Source of the DNA: UBA8752 sp965657965
GTDB taxonomy: Bacteria > Bacteroidota > Bacteroidia > Flavobacteriales_D > Sanyastnellaceae
Length of the DNA: 51,996 nucleotides
Assembly (NCBI GenBank): GCA_965657965.1
Contig: CBFHQM010000018.1
Span: 1-51,996, forward strand
Reading direction: 5' to 3'
Under the pieces are notes generated by a model. The model saw only the letters and a list, made by a program, of their open reading frames with translations. It was not told the DNA's origin and made no database searches. Positions 24,230 to 33,711 of this stretch are shown one piece after another; within the stretch, counting starts at the first letter, position 1, and every line of letters starts with the position of its first letter. Both the position numbers and the translations under genes were made by a program.

Positions 24230-26572
24230 TCACTCGCAGGTGTCGCCAAATGCGGACAAGACATCGAGAATGTCCGAAACGGTCACGATGCCATCGAGAT
24301 CAACGTCTCCTGGACAATTGTCGGTAGGGATACATTCTTGAGCGCTGGGGTCCCAAATCGTGCCTGTGCCACAAGCCGCCTCATTGCAGCACATTTGAGA
24401 CGGGCAGCTAGACTGTCCATCGGGTGCTCCGCAGTCGTCGCCGAACCCCCCCAATGCGGCCAATGCATCATTGACATTGACAATGCCATTGAAGTCGAGG
24501 TCTCCCATGCAGGTAATCAAGTTGGATCGGCACAAGCCCATCGCGGCATCCCAATGGGTGCCTTCGCCACAGGCCGACTCGCCACAGGCCTCAGCGTCGT
24601 CGCAAATGCCATTGGCGTTTGCATCTGCACTGCAATCGCCGCCGCAGACGCCCAAGGCGTCATCGTACAAGCATGAGCCATCCTCCAAATTGGCCAAAGG
24701 GTCGTGGTTGCAGGCTGAGGGGTCAGTGCAACCGGGGATGTCGGAGTCGTTTGTGCAAAGGCCTGGAAATTGAAAGTCAGCAACATATTCGACCACGCCG
24801 GAAGAGGACCATCCGTTGATGAGTTGCACGGTCCAAGTCCCCGCACCAGAGGGGGCACTGGCGTCCAGAGAAACGCTTGCGGAATAAATTCCCGCTGCGG
24901 ATGTGTTCCATCCACTTGGCCATGCGCCTACTGATGGGAATCCCGCATCCACATCATAACCGCCGACTTGCACGCAGGACCCGTTTGGAGTGCACAGCAC
25001 CAGGAGCATGTCGCCTGGCCAGGAGCTGCCACTTTGTGGGTTGTTGAAGTCCAGTGTGATGTTGATGGCGCTGACCGTTCCGTCGGCGTCGAAGGTGTAG
25101 CTCTGGCTTCCCGTTCCGGCGAGGGTGGCCGTGAGGTTGTCGAGCTCGAGACCGCCGACGACATTGCCGTCGGGGCCGCATTCAGCACATTCTCCGGCGT
25201 AAACACATCCAGCGGTGCCCACGTCACCAGCGGTGTAGTTGCAAGCCGTGGCGTCACCACATTGCAAGTCGGTACTTTCTGTGACCAGTGGTCCACAACT
25301 CCCAATGCAGCTGGCGGAGTTGAACGTCGGAATCAGGGCGTTGTCCTCAACCAAAGGGTGGAAGATGAGGTTTTTGCTTCCGCCAGCAATGGCGTGACAA
25401 TAGCTCATGATGGTGCCGAGTTGGCCGGTGGGGTTGTTGGTGTATCCGCCACAATCCCCTTCGAGGGAGCCGCAATTGTCGATGGGTCCGCCGGGCCATC
25501 CGCACCAGTGGGTGTGGTTTGCACCGCAATTGTGTCCCATTTCATGGGCAACGACATCCAAATTCCAGGCGTAAGTGTTGATGTTGTAGCTCGTGGTGGT
25601 GGTCAAGTTGCCACTGACGCCGGCATTGTAACTGTTGCACAGGCCATTGAGATAGGCAATGCCGCCCGTGCCAATGTTGGTTCGGGTGGTAAAGAGGTGC
25701 TTCAAATCCAACGGGATGGCATTGAAGTTGGGGTTGGAGTTCCATTCCGAGTTGAATGCACCCAGCAGGCCGCCACCATCATTGACAACACTCGCATAGG
25801 GGTCTTCCGACATCCAAACGTGAACGAAACGTGCATTCAGCGTCACCAAGTCGTCCAATTCATTGCGGTAAATCTGATCGACTGCCGCTAAGATGGCCAG
25901 CGCCCAATCCACGGCGTCATCTAGGTCGGATCCCAGGGATTGGTAGGTATAGAGATCCAATTCTATTCCCACTTCAATGCATTGCGCGAGGGCATTGGCC
26001 CGCTGTCCCATGCTCTTGTTGTGATGACCATGACGGGGCAAATCGGCTTGATCTTCGACACCACAAGTGAAGGTGCGTTCATCCCGCGAGGCATCGACCG
26101 GAAACAAAGCGTGCAAGGCACCCACTCTGCGGTTCAATTCCCACCTTCGGCCATCCATGCGAAAGGTGCCCAAAACGTGATCTTTGAAAAGAACAACCGT
26201 GCCAGAAACGTCCCCCTCCACCTCGTAGGTCAAAATCCGTGGCGACAAGGGCTGGGTCTTGTATCCATCGGAACCAGTAGCGGCCACTTCAAACGCATCC
26301 GAAAGGACGTTGAATTGACGCAAACGGAGCACCACGTCTCCGCTGGGCAACGGGAGCACCATGGTGGCCCTTTCCGGGCGGCGGGTTCGAAGGTCTTCAA
26401 ACACTGAGGCGTCCAGTTTTAAGCCGTAAGCGTCTTCCGCTTTAACGGTTGGACGGGTCCGAGAATCCAGTGCCTCCGCACTCCACAATTGATTTTGTGC
26501 AAGCGATTGCTGCGCAAAAAACGGAGAGACAACAAAAAGTATGAGCGGAAAGAGGAGAAGGAGTCGCGGCAT
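24230..26572 (-). CDS. Secreted metzincin zinc protease with P-type domain and EF-hand-like tail
   Basis: A 780-residue exported protease. After a signal peptide (about 1-25) and a propeptide-like region, the catalytic domain (about 185-420) carries the metzincin zinc site HEMGHNCGANH at 343-353 and the Met-turn TIMSYCH, as in reprolysin-like (M12B-type) enzymes. One ACNY...AGECAEC Cys segment, a P-type jelly-roll domain (about 475-605), a CTDPSACNH Cys repeat and two dockerin-like halves (CMGDLDFNGIVNVNDAL and CPGDVDLDGIVTVSDIL) follow. The protein ends DTCE, with a penultimate Cys shared with three other proteins in this window. No classic T9SS A or B domain is seen. A perfect -7 element is at 26590-26597. 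Confidence 0.88.
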   Translation of the reverse strand: MPRLLLLFPLILFVVSPFFAQQSLAQNQLWSAEALDSRTRPTVKAEDAYGLKLDASVFEDLRTRRPERATMVLPLPSGDVVLRLRQFNVLSDAFEVAATGSDGYKTQPLSPRILTYEVEGDVSGTVVLFKDHVLGTFRMDGRRWELNRRVGALHALFPVDASRDERTFTCGVEDQADLPRHGHHNKSMGQRANALAQCIEVGIELDLYTYQSLGSDLDDAVDWALAILAAVDQIYRNELDDLVTLNARFVHVWMSEDPYASVVNDGGGLLGAFNSEWNSNPNFNAIPLDLKHLFTTRTNIGTGGIAYLNGLCNSYNAGVSGNLTTTTSYNINTYAWNLDVVAHEMGHNCGANHTHWCGWPGGPIDNCGSLEGDCGGYTNNPTGQLGTIMSYCHAIAGGSKNLIFHPLVEDNALIPTFNSASCIGSCGPLVTESTDLQCGDATACNYTAGDVGTAGCVYAGECAECGPDGNVVGGLELDNLTATLAGTGSQSYTFDADGTVSAINITLDFNNPQSGSSWPGDMLLVLCTPNGSCVQVGGYDVDAGFPSVGAWPSGWNTSAAGIYSASVSLDASAPSGAGTWTVQLINGWSSSGVVEYVADFQFPGLCTNDSDIPGCTDPSACNHDPLANLEDGSCLYDDALGVCGGDCSADANANGICDDAEACGESACGEGTHWDAAMGLCRSNLITCMGDLDFNGIVNVNDALAALGGFGDDCGAPDGQSSCPSQMCCNEAACGTGTIWDPSAQECIPTDNCPGDVDLDGIVTVSDILDVLSAFGDTCE

Positions 26573-26589
26573 TCAGGGCGGGCTATGCT

Positions 26590-26622
26590 CAAAATTAAGG
26601 GCGACTTCAACACCGCATACAA
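26590..26622 (-). promoter_or_regulatory. Promoter of the metzincin protease gene
   Basis: On the minus strand TTG (26622-26620) and TAATTTTG (26597-26590) are 22 nt apart. The start site would be about 11 nt before the ATG at 26572, a very short leader. It lies in the 63-bp gap after the Sua5-type gene. Confidence 0.6.
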
Positions 26623-26635
26623 ACAATGACGAATG

Positions 26636-27256
26636 TCAGATAACGCCTTCAAGCACTCCGCGTCCCTCTCTTACAATCACGGCCTCTCCGGAGGTGCAAT
26701 CGATGACAGTGGAGGCCTCAAGATTTCCAAGTCCACTGCTGATTACGGCTTGAACTTGATTCGTGTAACGCTCATGAACCAAGCCTGGGTCGGTCATGTA
26801 TTCGGTTTCCTCTTGGTCGTTGAGTACGGAGCTCACCACCAATGGGCGGCCGAGGATTTCCACGATGGCGCGGGGAACGTTGTGGTCGGGCAGACGGATG
26901 CCCACCTCCTTCTTCGATTTCCGAAAGATTCTGGGCACTTTAACGCCGGCGTCCAGAATGAACGAAAAAGGCCCGGGTAAGGCGCGTTTCATCAACTTGA
27001 AAATCGGCTGAGACAAAGGGGCGACATATTGACTGACTTGGCTCAAGTTCTCGCAGATCAAAGAGAAGTTGGCTTCGGCAGGGTTCAAATCCCGCAACCG
27101 CGCCATTTTTTCAAGTCCTTTTGAGGATCCCAGGGCGCAGGCAAAGCTGTACACAGAATCTGTTGGAATGATGATGACGCCGTCGTTTTCAAGCAATGCC
27201 ACAGCTTGTGCGACTTTTTTGGCTTCGGGGTTGTCGGGGTGAATCTCAATGAGCAT
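26636..27256 (-). CDS. L-threonylcarbamoyladenylate synthase (Sua5/YrdC family)
   Basis: Makes threonylcarbamoyl-AMP from threonine, bicarbonate and ATP for the t6A37 modification of ANN-decoding tRNAs. The 206-residue YrdC-type protein has GVIIIPTDSVYSFAC near residue 25, the PGPFSFIL segment, GIRLPDH near 120 and the VIDCTSGEAVIVREG C-terminal strand. It lacks the extra Sua5 domain. The ATG at 27256 starts MLIEIHPDNPE; longer starts lack conservation. It lies 52 bp after the DksA/TraR-type gene in the same direction and is probably co-transcribed with it. Confidence 0.88.
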   Translation of the reverse strand: MLIEIHPDNPEAKKVAQAVALLENDGVIIIPTDSVYSFACALGSSKGLEKMARLRDLNPAEANFSLICENLSQVSQYVAPLSQPIFKLMKRALPGPFSFILDAGVKVPRIFRKSKKEVGIRLPDHNVPRAIVEILGRPLVVSSVLNDQEETEYMTDPGLVHERYTNQVQAVISSGLGNLEASTVIDCTSGEAVIVREGRGVLEGVI

Positions 27257-27308
27257 GCGTAAAAGTTCGCGAAAACTGGACGCCTTTCCAACCCAAAATC
27301 TGGCAATT

Positions 27309-27644
27309 TTATCCGGCGCAGCGCACACAGGAAATCGCACCTGGCATCAGCAATAATCGGCCAGTGGGGATGGGTTTTCCGCAGCCATTGCACAGGCCGA
27401 ACCGTTCGTCGTCCAACCGTTTGATGGCGCGGTGAAGGCCTTGCCTGAGCTTCTCCGCTTGACGAAGGGCGGCCTCGTTCACTGACTTGTTGTTGATCGC
27501 GTCCATTCGGCTAACTCGCCCAATCGCGTCGCTTGGGGGAATGGGTTTGGTGAGCTCTTTGTATTCCTCAATGCGTGCATCCAAGTCGCGTGCTTTCTTG
27601 TCGATGGCCTGTTTGATGTTCTCTTTTTCTTCTTTGGTAAGCAT
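27309..27644 (-). CDS. DksA/TraR-type C4 zinc finger protein
   Basis: A 111-residue protein with an N-terminal coiled helical hairpin and a C-terminal C4 zinc finger (CNGCG near residue 88 and CVRC near 107). DksA/TraR relatives bind the RNA polymerase secondary channel and modulate transcription with ppGpp. The acidic tip residues of DksA's coiled coil are not evident, so the mode of action here may differ. Length and finger match the short TraR/DksA proteins of Bacteroidota. A 252-bp gap to the divergent transaldolase gene has no recognised feature beyond a TACTTTAG -7-like element near 27865. Confidence 0.85.
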   Translation of the reverse strand: MLTKEEKENIKQAIDKKARDLDARIEEYKELTKPIPPSDAIGRVSRMDAINNKSVNEAALRQAEKLRQGLHRAIKRLDDERFGLCNGCGKPIPTGRLLLMPGAISCVRCAG

Positions 27645-27896
27645 GTGGCAATTAAATGCATTGCGGGCAATTGCACTTCAAGTCGGGTGGACGCCTCGTC
27701 TTCGCGCGGCTGGCCAGGTTGCGACTTCGACCGCGGGTCTTTTTTGGGGCTTTGCGTAGCCACTATGCAAGAAGGAGCAGGCGGTTTGCATGGTCGGTTG
27801 TACCCGGTATTGGTGGTGGACAAATACCGACGGAAAGACGCGCCTCGATGGGCACTCTGAAGTCTACTTTAGCGGCGCGATTCACAACCCTATCCC

Positions 27897-28565
27897 ATGA
27901 AGTTCTTCATCGACACAGCCAACCTCGACCAAATCCGCGAAGCCCAGGCCTTGGGTGTCCTCGACGGAGTGACCACCAACCCTAGCCTGATGGCCAAGGA
28001 AGGCATCTCAGAACCGAGTGCCGTGCTCCAGCACTATGTGGACATTTGCAACATTGTCGACGGTGATGTTAGTGCCGAAGTAATCGGTACGCGTTTTGAG
28101 GACATGGTCAAGGAGGGAGAGTCGTTGGCGGCCCTTCACGACAACATCGTGGTCAAGGTTCCCATGATTGAGGATGGCGTGAAGGCACTGCGTTATTTCT
28201 CCGACAAAGGCATCCGAACCAATTGCACGCTCGTGTTTTCTGCGGGTCAGGCATTGCTCGCCGCCAAGGCGGGTGCGAGTTACGTGAGTCCCTTCATTGG
28301 TCGATTGGATGACATCTCTACCGATGGATTGCAGCTCATTGAGCAGATTCGTGGCATCTACGACAACTACATGTTTGAGACGGAGATTTTGGCGGCTTCC
28401 GTGCGCCATACGATGCACGTGATTGAATGTGCTCAAATTGGTGCAGACGTCATGACAGGCCCCTTGAGTGCGATTAAAGGGCTCCTGAAGCATCCCTTGA
28501 CCGACAGCGGATTGGCAAAGTTCCTCGCTGATCACGCCAAAGCTTCTGGCGGCGCTTCTGCCTAA
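27897..28565 (+). CDS. Transaldolase-like / fructose-6-phosphate aldolase (TalC family)
   Basis: A 222-residue single-domain (beta/alpha)8 class I aldolase of the small transaldolase group. Family hallmarks are MKFFIDTANLDQI, GVTTNPSLMAKEG, the Schiff-base lysine in NIVVKVPM near residue 86, TNCTLVFSAGQALLAAKAGA and SPFIGRLDD. The group contains both true transaldolases of the pentose phosphate pathway and fructose-6-phosphate aldolases. The residues that separate them cannot be judged safely here; transaldolase activity is the more common annotation in Bacteroidota. Confidence 0.92.
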   Translation: MKFFIDTANLDQIREAQALGVLDGVTTNPSLMAKEGISEPSAVLQHYVDICNIVDGDVSAEVIGTRFEDMVKEGESLAALHDNIVVKVPMIEDGVKALRYFSDKGIRTNCTLVFSAGQALLAAKAGASYVSPFIGRLDDISTDGLQLIEQIRGIYDNYMFETEILAASVRHTMHVIECAQIGADVMTGPLSAIKGLLKHPLTDSGLAKFLADHAKASGGASA

Positions 28566-28638
28566 ATCACCGAAAATCAAGCGTTTTTGGGCGGAAGGAG
28601 GCAACCTCCATGTCCGTGGTGTGGTTATTTTTGTCCCA

Positions 28639-31155
28639 ATGCGTAGCGCACTGCTTTTTCTGTTGGCTTTGGTTTTTGCTCCTTGGATAGGGCAAGGTCA
28701 ACCTGTGTGCACATTTGTGGGGGATGCGGAATCCCTCGGCGGAGATTGCTACCAAATCACAGACGACAACGATTGGGAGTTGGGCGCCGTTTGGTTTAAC
28801 GATCAAATTGACTTGGCTTCTGCGTTCACGATCGATGTAGAGTTGAATTTGGGTGACGCGGATGCAGATGGCGCGGATGGCGTTGTTTTTGTGATGCAAT
28901 CCATCGGGCCTTATGCCATCGGTGTCGCTGGCGGAGGGCTCGGGTTTGAGGGGTTTAATCCCAGTTTCGGCGTTGAGATTGACACCTGGCAAAACAACGA
29001 CGTGGGCGACCCCGCGGCAGACCATGTTGCCTTCCATCGAGACGGGTTGAATTGGCACAATGCGCCTTACTTCAATTTGGCCGGGCCTGTTTCGGCCAGA
29101 GCCGATGGCGCCAACATTGAAGATGGCCAAGGTCATCGCTTCAAGTTGACGTGGGACCCCAGTACGACCGTGATTGAATTGTACTTTGATTGTGAACTTC
29201 GATTGTCCTTGGTCTTGGACATTGCAGACGAGATTTTCGGCGGCCAGAGCGAGTTGTGGTGGGGCTTCACGGGTTCTACCGGGGGGTCGAGCAACGCACA
29301 GGTTGCCTGCATTTCTTCCGCCTCTGTGAGCCTGCCTCCAGAGCATGTGGTCTGCGAGGGTGAAACCGTAGAGTTGGCACTGCAGGCCGAAGCTGGGACG
29401 GTTTCGTGGTCGCCTGTCCAAGGGTTGGTGTCGCCAAATGAAGCCGTGACGCTGGCTGCCCCTTCATCCACGACCTTGTATACGGCCACATGGACAGATT
29501 TGTGTGGGGAAACCTTGACCGCGGAAACCTTGGTCGAGGTTAGTTCTCTTCCCGATCCTGCTTTGCCCGATGGCGCCTCCTTCTGCGCAGGGAGTGATGT
29601 TGAGCTGACAGCACAAGTGCCGGCTGATGTGGTGTCGGTGAACTGGACGGACGGAACGCAAACGGCAAGTTGGACTGGGAGTGATACCGGGTGGCAAGTG
29701 GTGACCGTCGAAGGAGAGAATGGCTGTCAAGTCGAAGACAGCACACTCGTCGAGTTGTTGATCCCAGAACCTTGGGCGTGGCCCTCCACTGCGCCACTTT
29801 GCCTGGGTCAAGACAGTTTGGTGCCTTGGCCTGGGGGATTCGAAGATTGGACAGTCAATGGAAACGCCATGCCGGACAATTGGCTCGTTGAGGCAGGTGA
29901 TTTTGTGATTGAGGCCACTGAAGTGTCCACGGACTGCTCCGTTGACACTTTAGTCACAGTGGAAGCCATTGTTCCAGAGGCTTCAGCCCTGTCCAGTTCT
30001 CTCACGCTGTGTTCCGGGAATTCGGCCACCTTGGACTTGACCATAGATGGCGAGTCCAGTGTCGTCTGGAGTCCTGTAGATGGGTTGGATGACGCGAGTT
30101 TGATTCAGCCTGAAGCCTCACCGACATCGCCAACAACTTACGTCGCGAGTGTTTTGGATGAGTGCGGTGTTGTGACCGATTTGAGCATTCAGGTGGACGT
30201 GTTGACTCCCCCTGTTTTGGCCCTGCCCGATACAGTACTGGTCTGTACTGGAGCGGTGGTCAGTTTGACCGTGGACCCTCAGGTCGGCTTTGCTCCACTT
30301 TGGTCCAATGGCAATACAGATTGGACCTGGTCGGGTGACGACGAAGGGTGGCAGAGCGTTTTGGTGTCGGCTTTTGAGGGGTGTGCGAGCGCAGACAGTG
30401 CTTTTGTCTTGTCCGGAGCGGGCGATGTGCCCTCGTTTGATGTCTCGCCTTTGTGCCCCGGTGAATTTGCATTCATCCCTTTTCCCACTGGCTGGGATGA
30501 TTGGGTTGTAGATGGGCAAGAGGCCCTAGAAGGTGGCCTAACTGTCATGGAACCCGGCGTGTATTTTGCCCAAGCCGTGGTCACAGAGTCAGGCTGCGAA
30601 GTGGCCGCCAACATCGTCGTTCCATCCGGGGCATTGCCGCAGATGGGCTTGCCTGAATTGTTGGAGTTTTGTCCCGATCAAGTGGTGTTTCTCGAGACGG
30701 GCTTGCCCGAGCCCGTATTGTGGAGTGATGGTGTAACTGGAGCCAGTCGTCAAGTCAATCAGGATGGCCTTTACATCGCCTCATACTCCACAGATTGCGG
30801 CACAGTCACTGACTCTTCGTCCGTGGTCGAGGTGCCTTGTGGTTGTGCGGTTTTTGCGCCGAGCGCGTTTACACCCGATGGCGATCTCGTCAACGATGCT
30901 TGGCGTCCGAAACTGGACTGTGCCCCTCAAGAGTATGACTTGAAGGTGTTCAACCGCTGGGGCGGGCTCATTTGGCAAACCAACAACGTTGAAGAGTACT
31001 GGACAGGGGGCTATCGCGAAGACAGTCGCCCTCTGGATGAGCGGCTGTTTTATGTCGGAGACGGCATTTATGCGTTCCAGGTCACTTTCCGAGACCCCAC
31101 ATCCCAGGTGCGTAAAATGATTCGCAAGTCGGGTCACATTATGGTGATTCGCTGA
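28639..31155 (+). CDS. Secreted L-type lectin-domain protein with T9SS type B sorting domain
   Basis: An exported, probably surface-displayed protein of 838 residues. The ATG at 28639 begins the signal peptide MRSALLFLLALVFAPWIGQG; a perfect TATTTTTG lies 5 nt before it (28626-28633). Residues about 18-228 form an L-type (legume) lectin-like domain (ADGADGVVFVMQS, GFEGFNPSFGVEIDTWQN, GHRFKLTWDPS). About five Ig-like repeats with a conserved Cys follow, each with a W-x-x-G-x-x-G-W-Q-x-V type segment. A gliding-type B T9SS domain ends the protein (from about 735: PSAFTPDGDLVNDAW, FNRWGGLIW). It likely binds a polysaccharide and acts in adhesion; the ligand is unknown. Confidence 0.85.
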   Translation: MRSALLFLLALVFAPWIGQGQPVCTFVGDAESLGGDCYQITDDNDWELGAVWFNDQIDLASAFTIDVELNLGDADADGADGVVFVMQSIGPYAIGVAGGGLGFEGFNPSFGVEIDTWQNNDVGDPAADHVAFHRDGLNWHNAPYFNLAGPVSARADGANIEDGQGHRFKLTWDPSTTVIELYFDCELRLSLVLDIADEIFGGQSELWWGFTGSTGGSSNAQVACISSASVSLPPEHVVCEGETVELALQAEAGTVSWSPVQGLVSPNEAVTLAAPSSTTLYTATWTDLCGETLTAETLVEVSSLPDPALPDGASFCAGSDVELTAQVPADVVSVNWTDGTQTASWTGSDTGWQVVTVEGENGCQVEDSTLVELLIPEPWAWPSTAPLCLGQDSLVPWPGGFEDWTVNGNAMPDNWLVEAGDFVIEATEVSTDCSVDTLVTVEAIVPEASALSSSLTLCSGNSATLDLTIDGESSVVWSPVDGLDDASLIQPEASPTSPTTYVASVLDECGVVTDLSIQVDVLTPPVLALPDTVLVCTGAVVSLTVDPQVGFAPLWSNGNTDWTWSGDDEGWQSVLVSAFEGCASADSAFVLSGAGDVPSFDVSPLCPGEFAFIPFPTGWDDWVVDGQEALEGGLTVMEPGVYFAQAVVTESGCEVAANIVVPSGALPQMGLPELLEFCPDQVVFLETGLPEPVLWSDGVTGASRQVNQDGLYIASYSTDCGTVTDSSSVVEVPCGCAVFAPSAFTPDGDLVNDAWRPKLDCAPQEYDLKVFNRWGGLIWQTNNVEEYWTGGYREDSRPLDERLFYVGDGIYAFQVTFRDPTSQVRKMIRKSGHIMVIR

Positions 31156-31225
31156 GTGGTTCTTCCGAAAAAGAGTGTTGAAAACATTCAGGGTTCGCCA
31201 ATACGCTTTCTTCCGCCTCCATCGT

Positions 31226-31252
31226 TTGGGCAATAATCAAGGTCTAATTTCG
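31226..31252 (+). promoter_or_regulatory. Candidate promoter of the lipoprotein/sugar transferase operon
   Basis: TTG at 31226-31228 and TAATTTCG at 31245-31252 are 16 nt apart. The ATG at 31286 lies 33 nt after the -7 element, so this unit has a conventional short leader, unlike many neighbours. Confidence 0.5.
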
Positions 31253-31285
31253 CCGTGAGATTGGCCAAGGCCACCGGACTGAACC

Positions 31286-32179
31286 ATGCGCAAACCCTAC
31301 GTTGTTGAACGTGTTTTAAAGCCCTTTCAATTCGCCCTTGTGGCATTGGGGTTGTGGGGCTGTTCCCTGCTAAATCCAGGGCAAGACGTGCCCACTTATT
31401 TGGTGGTTCCCGACGTAGAGTACGTCCCCGGTGAACTGCAAGGCACTGCATCGAGCAACATTACCGATGTTTGGGTGTACAGCGCAACCGACGTTGTTGG
31501 TGTTTTCCCTCTCCCTGCTGTGGTGCCTCTTTTACCAGAAGATTTATCGGGTGGAGCTGTGACACTGCTTGCTGGGATTCGCGAAAATGGACTCAGCGAC
31601 CGCAGGGCTCCGTATCCCTTCTTTACCACTTTGGAGTATTATCCCGAGATAGAGCCCGGTGAGAGAGACACCTTGATTCCGGAGCCAACACTCGTCGAAA
31701 ATGTGCGCTATGTGCCCATCGAGGATTTTGAGAACTCGAATGTTTTTGGCTCTCTGGTGGGAGGAGAAGGTGTGGAGAGGGTTGGTGATGAAGGTTTTGT
31801 TTTCGAGGGGTTGAAGTCGGGGCGTTTGGAAGTGGCGGAAGGTTCTGAGCTGGCCCGCGTGCGCACCGTAGAGCAGGAATACGCCCTTCAAATCAATTTG
31901 CCGGCCTTTCTGGAATTGGACTATCGTTGTGATCAGACCTTTATTGTAGGACTCTATGGTTTCCGAAACGGGCAGGAATCACAGCTTCCGGCCATGGTGC
32001 TCAGCCCGACCGACGATGGCATCACACCAGTTTGGAACAAGATTTACATCGACATCGCCTCGCTCGTGAATGCGCAAGGCGGTGCAGATCACTTTGAGGT
32101 CTACGTTGAGTGTGTGCTCGAGGCGGGACGGTCAACAGGAACCGTGGGATTGGACAATTTGAGGATTCTGACCTATTAA
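31286..32179 (+). CDS. Lipoprotein of unknown function
   Basis: A 297-residue lipoprotein: the lipobox LGLWGC places the acylated Cys near residue 26, followed by SLLNPGQD. The C-terminal half looks like a jelly-roll, carbohydrate-binding-like domain (LRILTY end, VWNKIYIDIASLVN segment), but I do not recognise a named family. It ends 1 bp before the start of the sugar transferase gene, so the two are one operon, suggesting a role in surface polysaccharide biogenesis. Confidence 0.7.
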   Translation: MRKPYVVERVLKPFQFALVALGLWGCSLLNPGQDVPTYLVVPDVEYVPGELQGTASSNITDVWVYSATDVVGVFPLPAVVPLLPEDLSGGAVTLLAGIRENGLSDRRAPYPFFTTLEYYPEIEPGERDTLIPEPTLVENVRYVPIEDFENSNVFGSLVGGEGVERVGDEGFVFEGLKSGRLEVAEGSELARVRTVEQEYALQINLPAFLELDYRCDQTFIVGLYGFRNGQESQLPAMVLSPTDDGITPVWNKIYIDIASLVNAQGGADHFEVYVECVLEAGRSTGTVGLDNLRILTY

Positions 32180-32180
32180 G

Positions 32181-33653
32181 ATGTCCAAGCAAGAACCAAA
32201 ACCGGGCCTGTCTAATCTCAAAGCGCGGGTGCGTGGACGGTGGGCGGCCACCCAGTATGTTTTGGGTGATGTTCTGGCGTCTGCCATGGCTTGGGCATGG
32301 CTCTTCCTTTTTCGGAAGCGTTTCCTCGAAGCAAGTCCGCTTTACCTCGAGACGTGGGTCCCAAAACAGCTTTTTGAGGACGGGAATTTTGTCTACGGCC
32401 TTCTGTTTGTGCCCATGTTTTGGGTCGGTTTATATGGCTTATCCGGCATGCACTCCAGTCCCTTGCGTCGACATCGGTATCAGGAGGTTTCGCAGGTCTT
32501 GTGGGCAACCGTTGTGGGGTCCATTACGTTGTTTTTTGTCCTGATGCTGGACGATCAAATTGCGTCGTACACCCAGTATTACCAGTCCTTATTTGTGTTG
32601 TTCTTTGGCCAGCTGACCTGCGTTTTGGCCGTGCGGATGCCGCTGACCTCTGCCACGGTAAGGAAGGTGCAGCAGGGTGAAATTGGCTTTCGCACTTTGG
32701 TGATCGGGTGCAATGATCTTGGGGTCAATGCCATTCGAGAGATCAAGGCGCTCCGGCGCAATCCAGGATTCAGTTTTGTGGGGTTCGTCTCCGCAGAAGG
32801 TGAAACCTGCGAGGGCCGAGAGGGAATTCCCTGTTTGGGCGGGTTGCCTGATTTGTTGGATTTGCTCGAGGAGCAGGACATTGAAGACGTCATCCTGGCT
32901 GTGCGCAGCACGCGGCATGGGGAGTTGGAGTCCATTCTGAGTCAGCTGGAAGGCACGGATGTGGGAGTCAAGATCGTCCCGGACAACTACGATATCCTGT
33001 CGGGGTCGGTTCGAATGCAGAGTTTGTTCGGGGCCCCACTGATTGCCATTCGAAAGGACATCATGCCCGCTTGGCAAGTGGCTTTTAAGCGAGGGATGGA
33101 TGTGATTTTGGGCTCCTTGGCTTTGTTGATTCTTGCGCCGTTGCTTTTGATCATCGCATTGGCGGTCAAATTGAGTTCCAATGGCCCAGTGTTCTTTCAC
33201 CAAGAACGAATTGGCCGTTGGGGCAGGCCATTTACCATCCACAAGTTCAGGTCCATGCGGATGGATGCAGAGCAGAATGGTCCTCAGTTGTCCAGTGACC
33301 ATGATCCTCGCATCACTGGGGTCGGACGTTTCCTCAGGAAATCGAGGCTGGATGAACTCCCACAGTTTTTCAATGTCGTACTCGGTGAAATGTCGCTTGT
33401 TGGGCCCCGTCCAGAGCGCCAACACTACATTGATTTGATCTCCGAACGCGCTCCGCATTACAAGCACCTTCAAAAGGTTCGACCGGGCATTACTTCTTGG
33501 GGGCAGGTCAAGTTTGGTTATGCGGAAAACGTGGAGCAAATGGTCCAGCGTTTGAGGTTTGATTTGATTTACATCGAGAACATGTCACTGGGCTTGGACT
33601 TTAAAATCTTGGCCTACACAGTGTGGATTGTGCTCAGTGGGCAAGGGAAGTGA
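32181..33653 (+). CDS. Polyprenyl-phosphate sugar phosphotransferase (WcaJ/CpsE-like)
   Basis: Transfers a sugar-1-phosphate to undecaprenyl phosphate, the first step in exopolysaccharide or O-unit synthesis at the inner membrane. The 490-residue protein has four to five N-terminal membrane segments, a Rossmann-like CoA-binding-type domain (about 145-275, LVIGCNDLGVNAIREI), a re-entrant membrane helix (about 305-330) and the bacterial sugar transferase domain. The latter carries KFRSMRMDAE, RKSRLDELPQF, GEMSLVGPRPERQHYI and RPGITSWGQV. Length and domain order match the full-length family. No other glycosyltransferases lie nearby, so its polysaccharide pathway is encoded elsewhere. Confidence 0.92.
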   Translation: MSKQEPKPGLSNLKARVRGRWAATQYVLGDVLASAMAWAWLFLFRKRFLEASPLYLETWVPKQLFEDGNFVYGLLFVPMFWVGLYGLSGMHSSPLRRHRYQEVSQVLWATVVGSITLFFVLMLDDQIASYTQYYQSLFVLFFGQLTCVLAVRMPLTSATVRKVQQGEIGFRTLVIGCNDLGVNAIREIKALRRNPGFSFVGFVSAEGETCEGREGIPCLGGLPDLLDLLEEQDIEDVILAVRSTRHGELESILSQLEGTDVGVKIVPDNYDILSGSVRMQSLFGAPLIAIRKDIMPAWQVAFKRGMDVILGSLALLILAPLLLIIALAVKLSSNGPVFFHQERIGRWGRPFTIHKFRSMRMDAEQNGPQLSSDHDPRITGVGRFLRKSRLDELPQFFNVVLGEMSLVGPRPERQHYIDLISERAPHYKHLQKVRPGITSWGQVKFGYAENVEQMVQRLRFDLIYIENMSLGLDFKILAYTVWIVLSGQGK

Positions 33654-33711
33654 CCCCCCGCTTCGTGAGCGGCATGTGTGTCGGCTCATAATGAGTTAAA
33701 TTGCGGGCGCC

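Noticed and set aside
24968..25891. 307-residue plus-strand ORF opposite the metzincin protease
   Set aside because: It is antisense to the protease, whose zinc site, Met-turn and signal peptide are clear.
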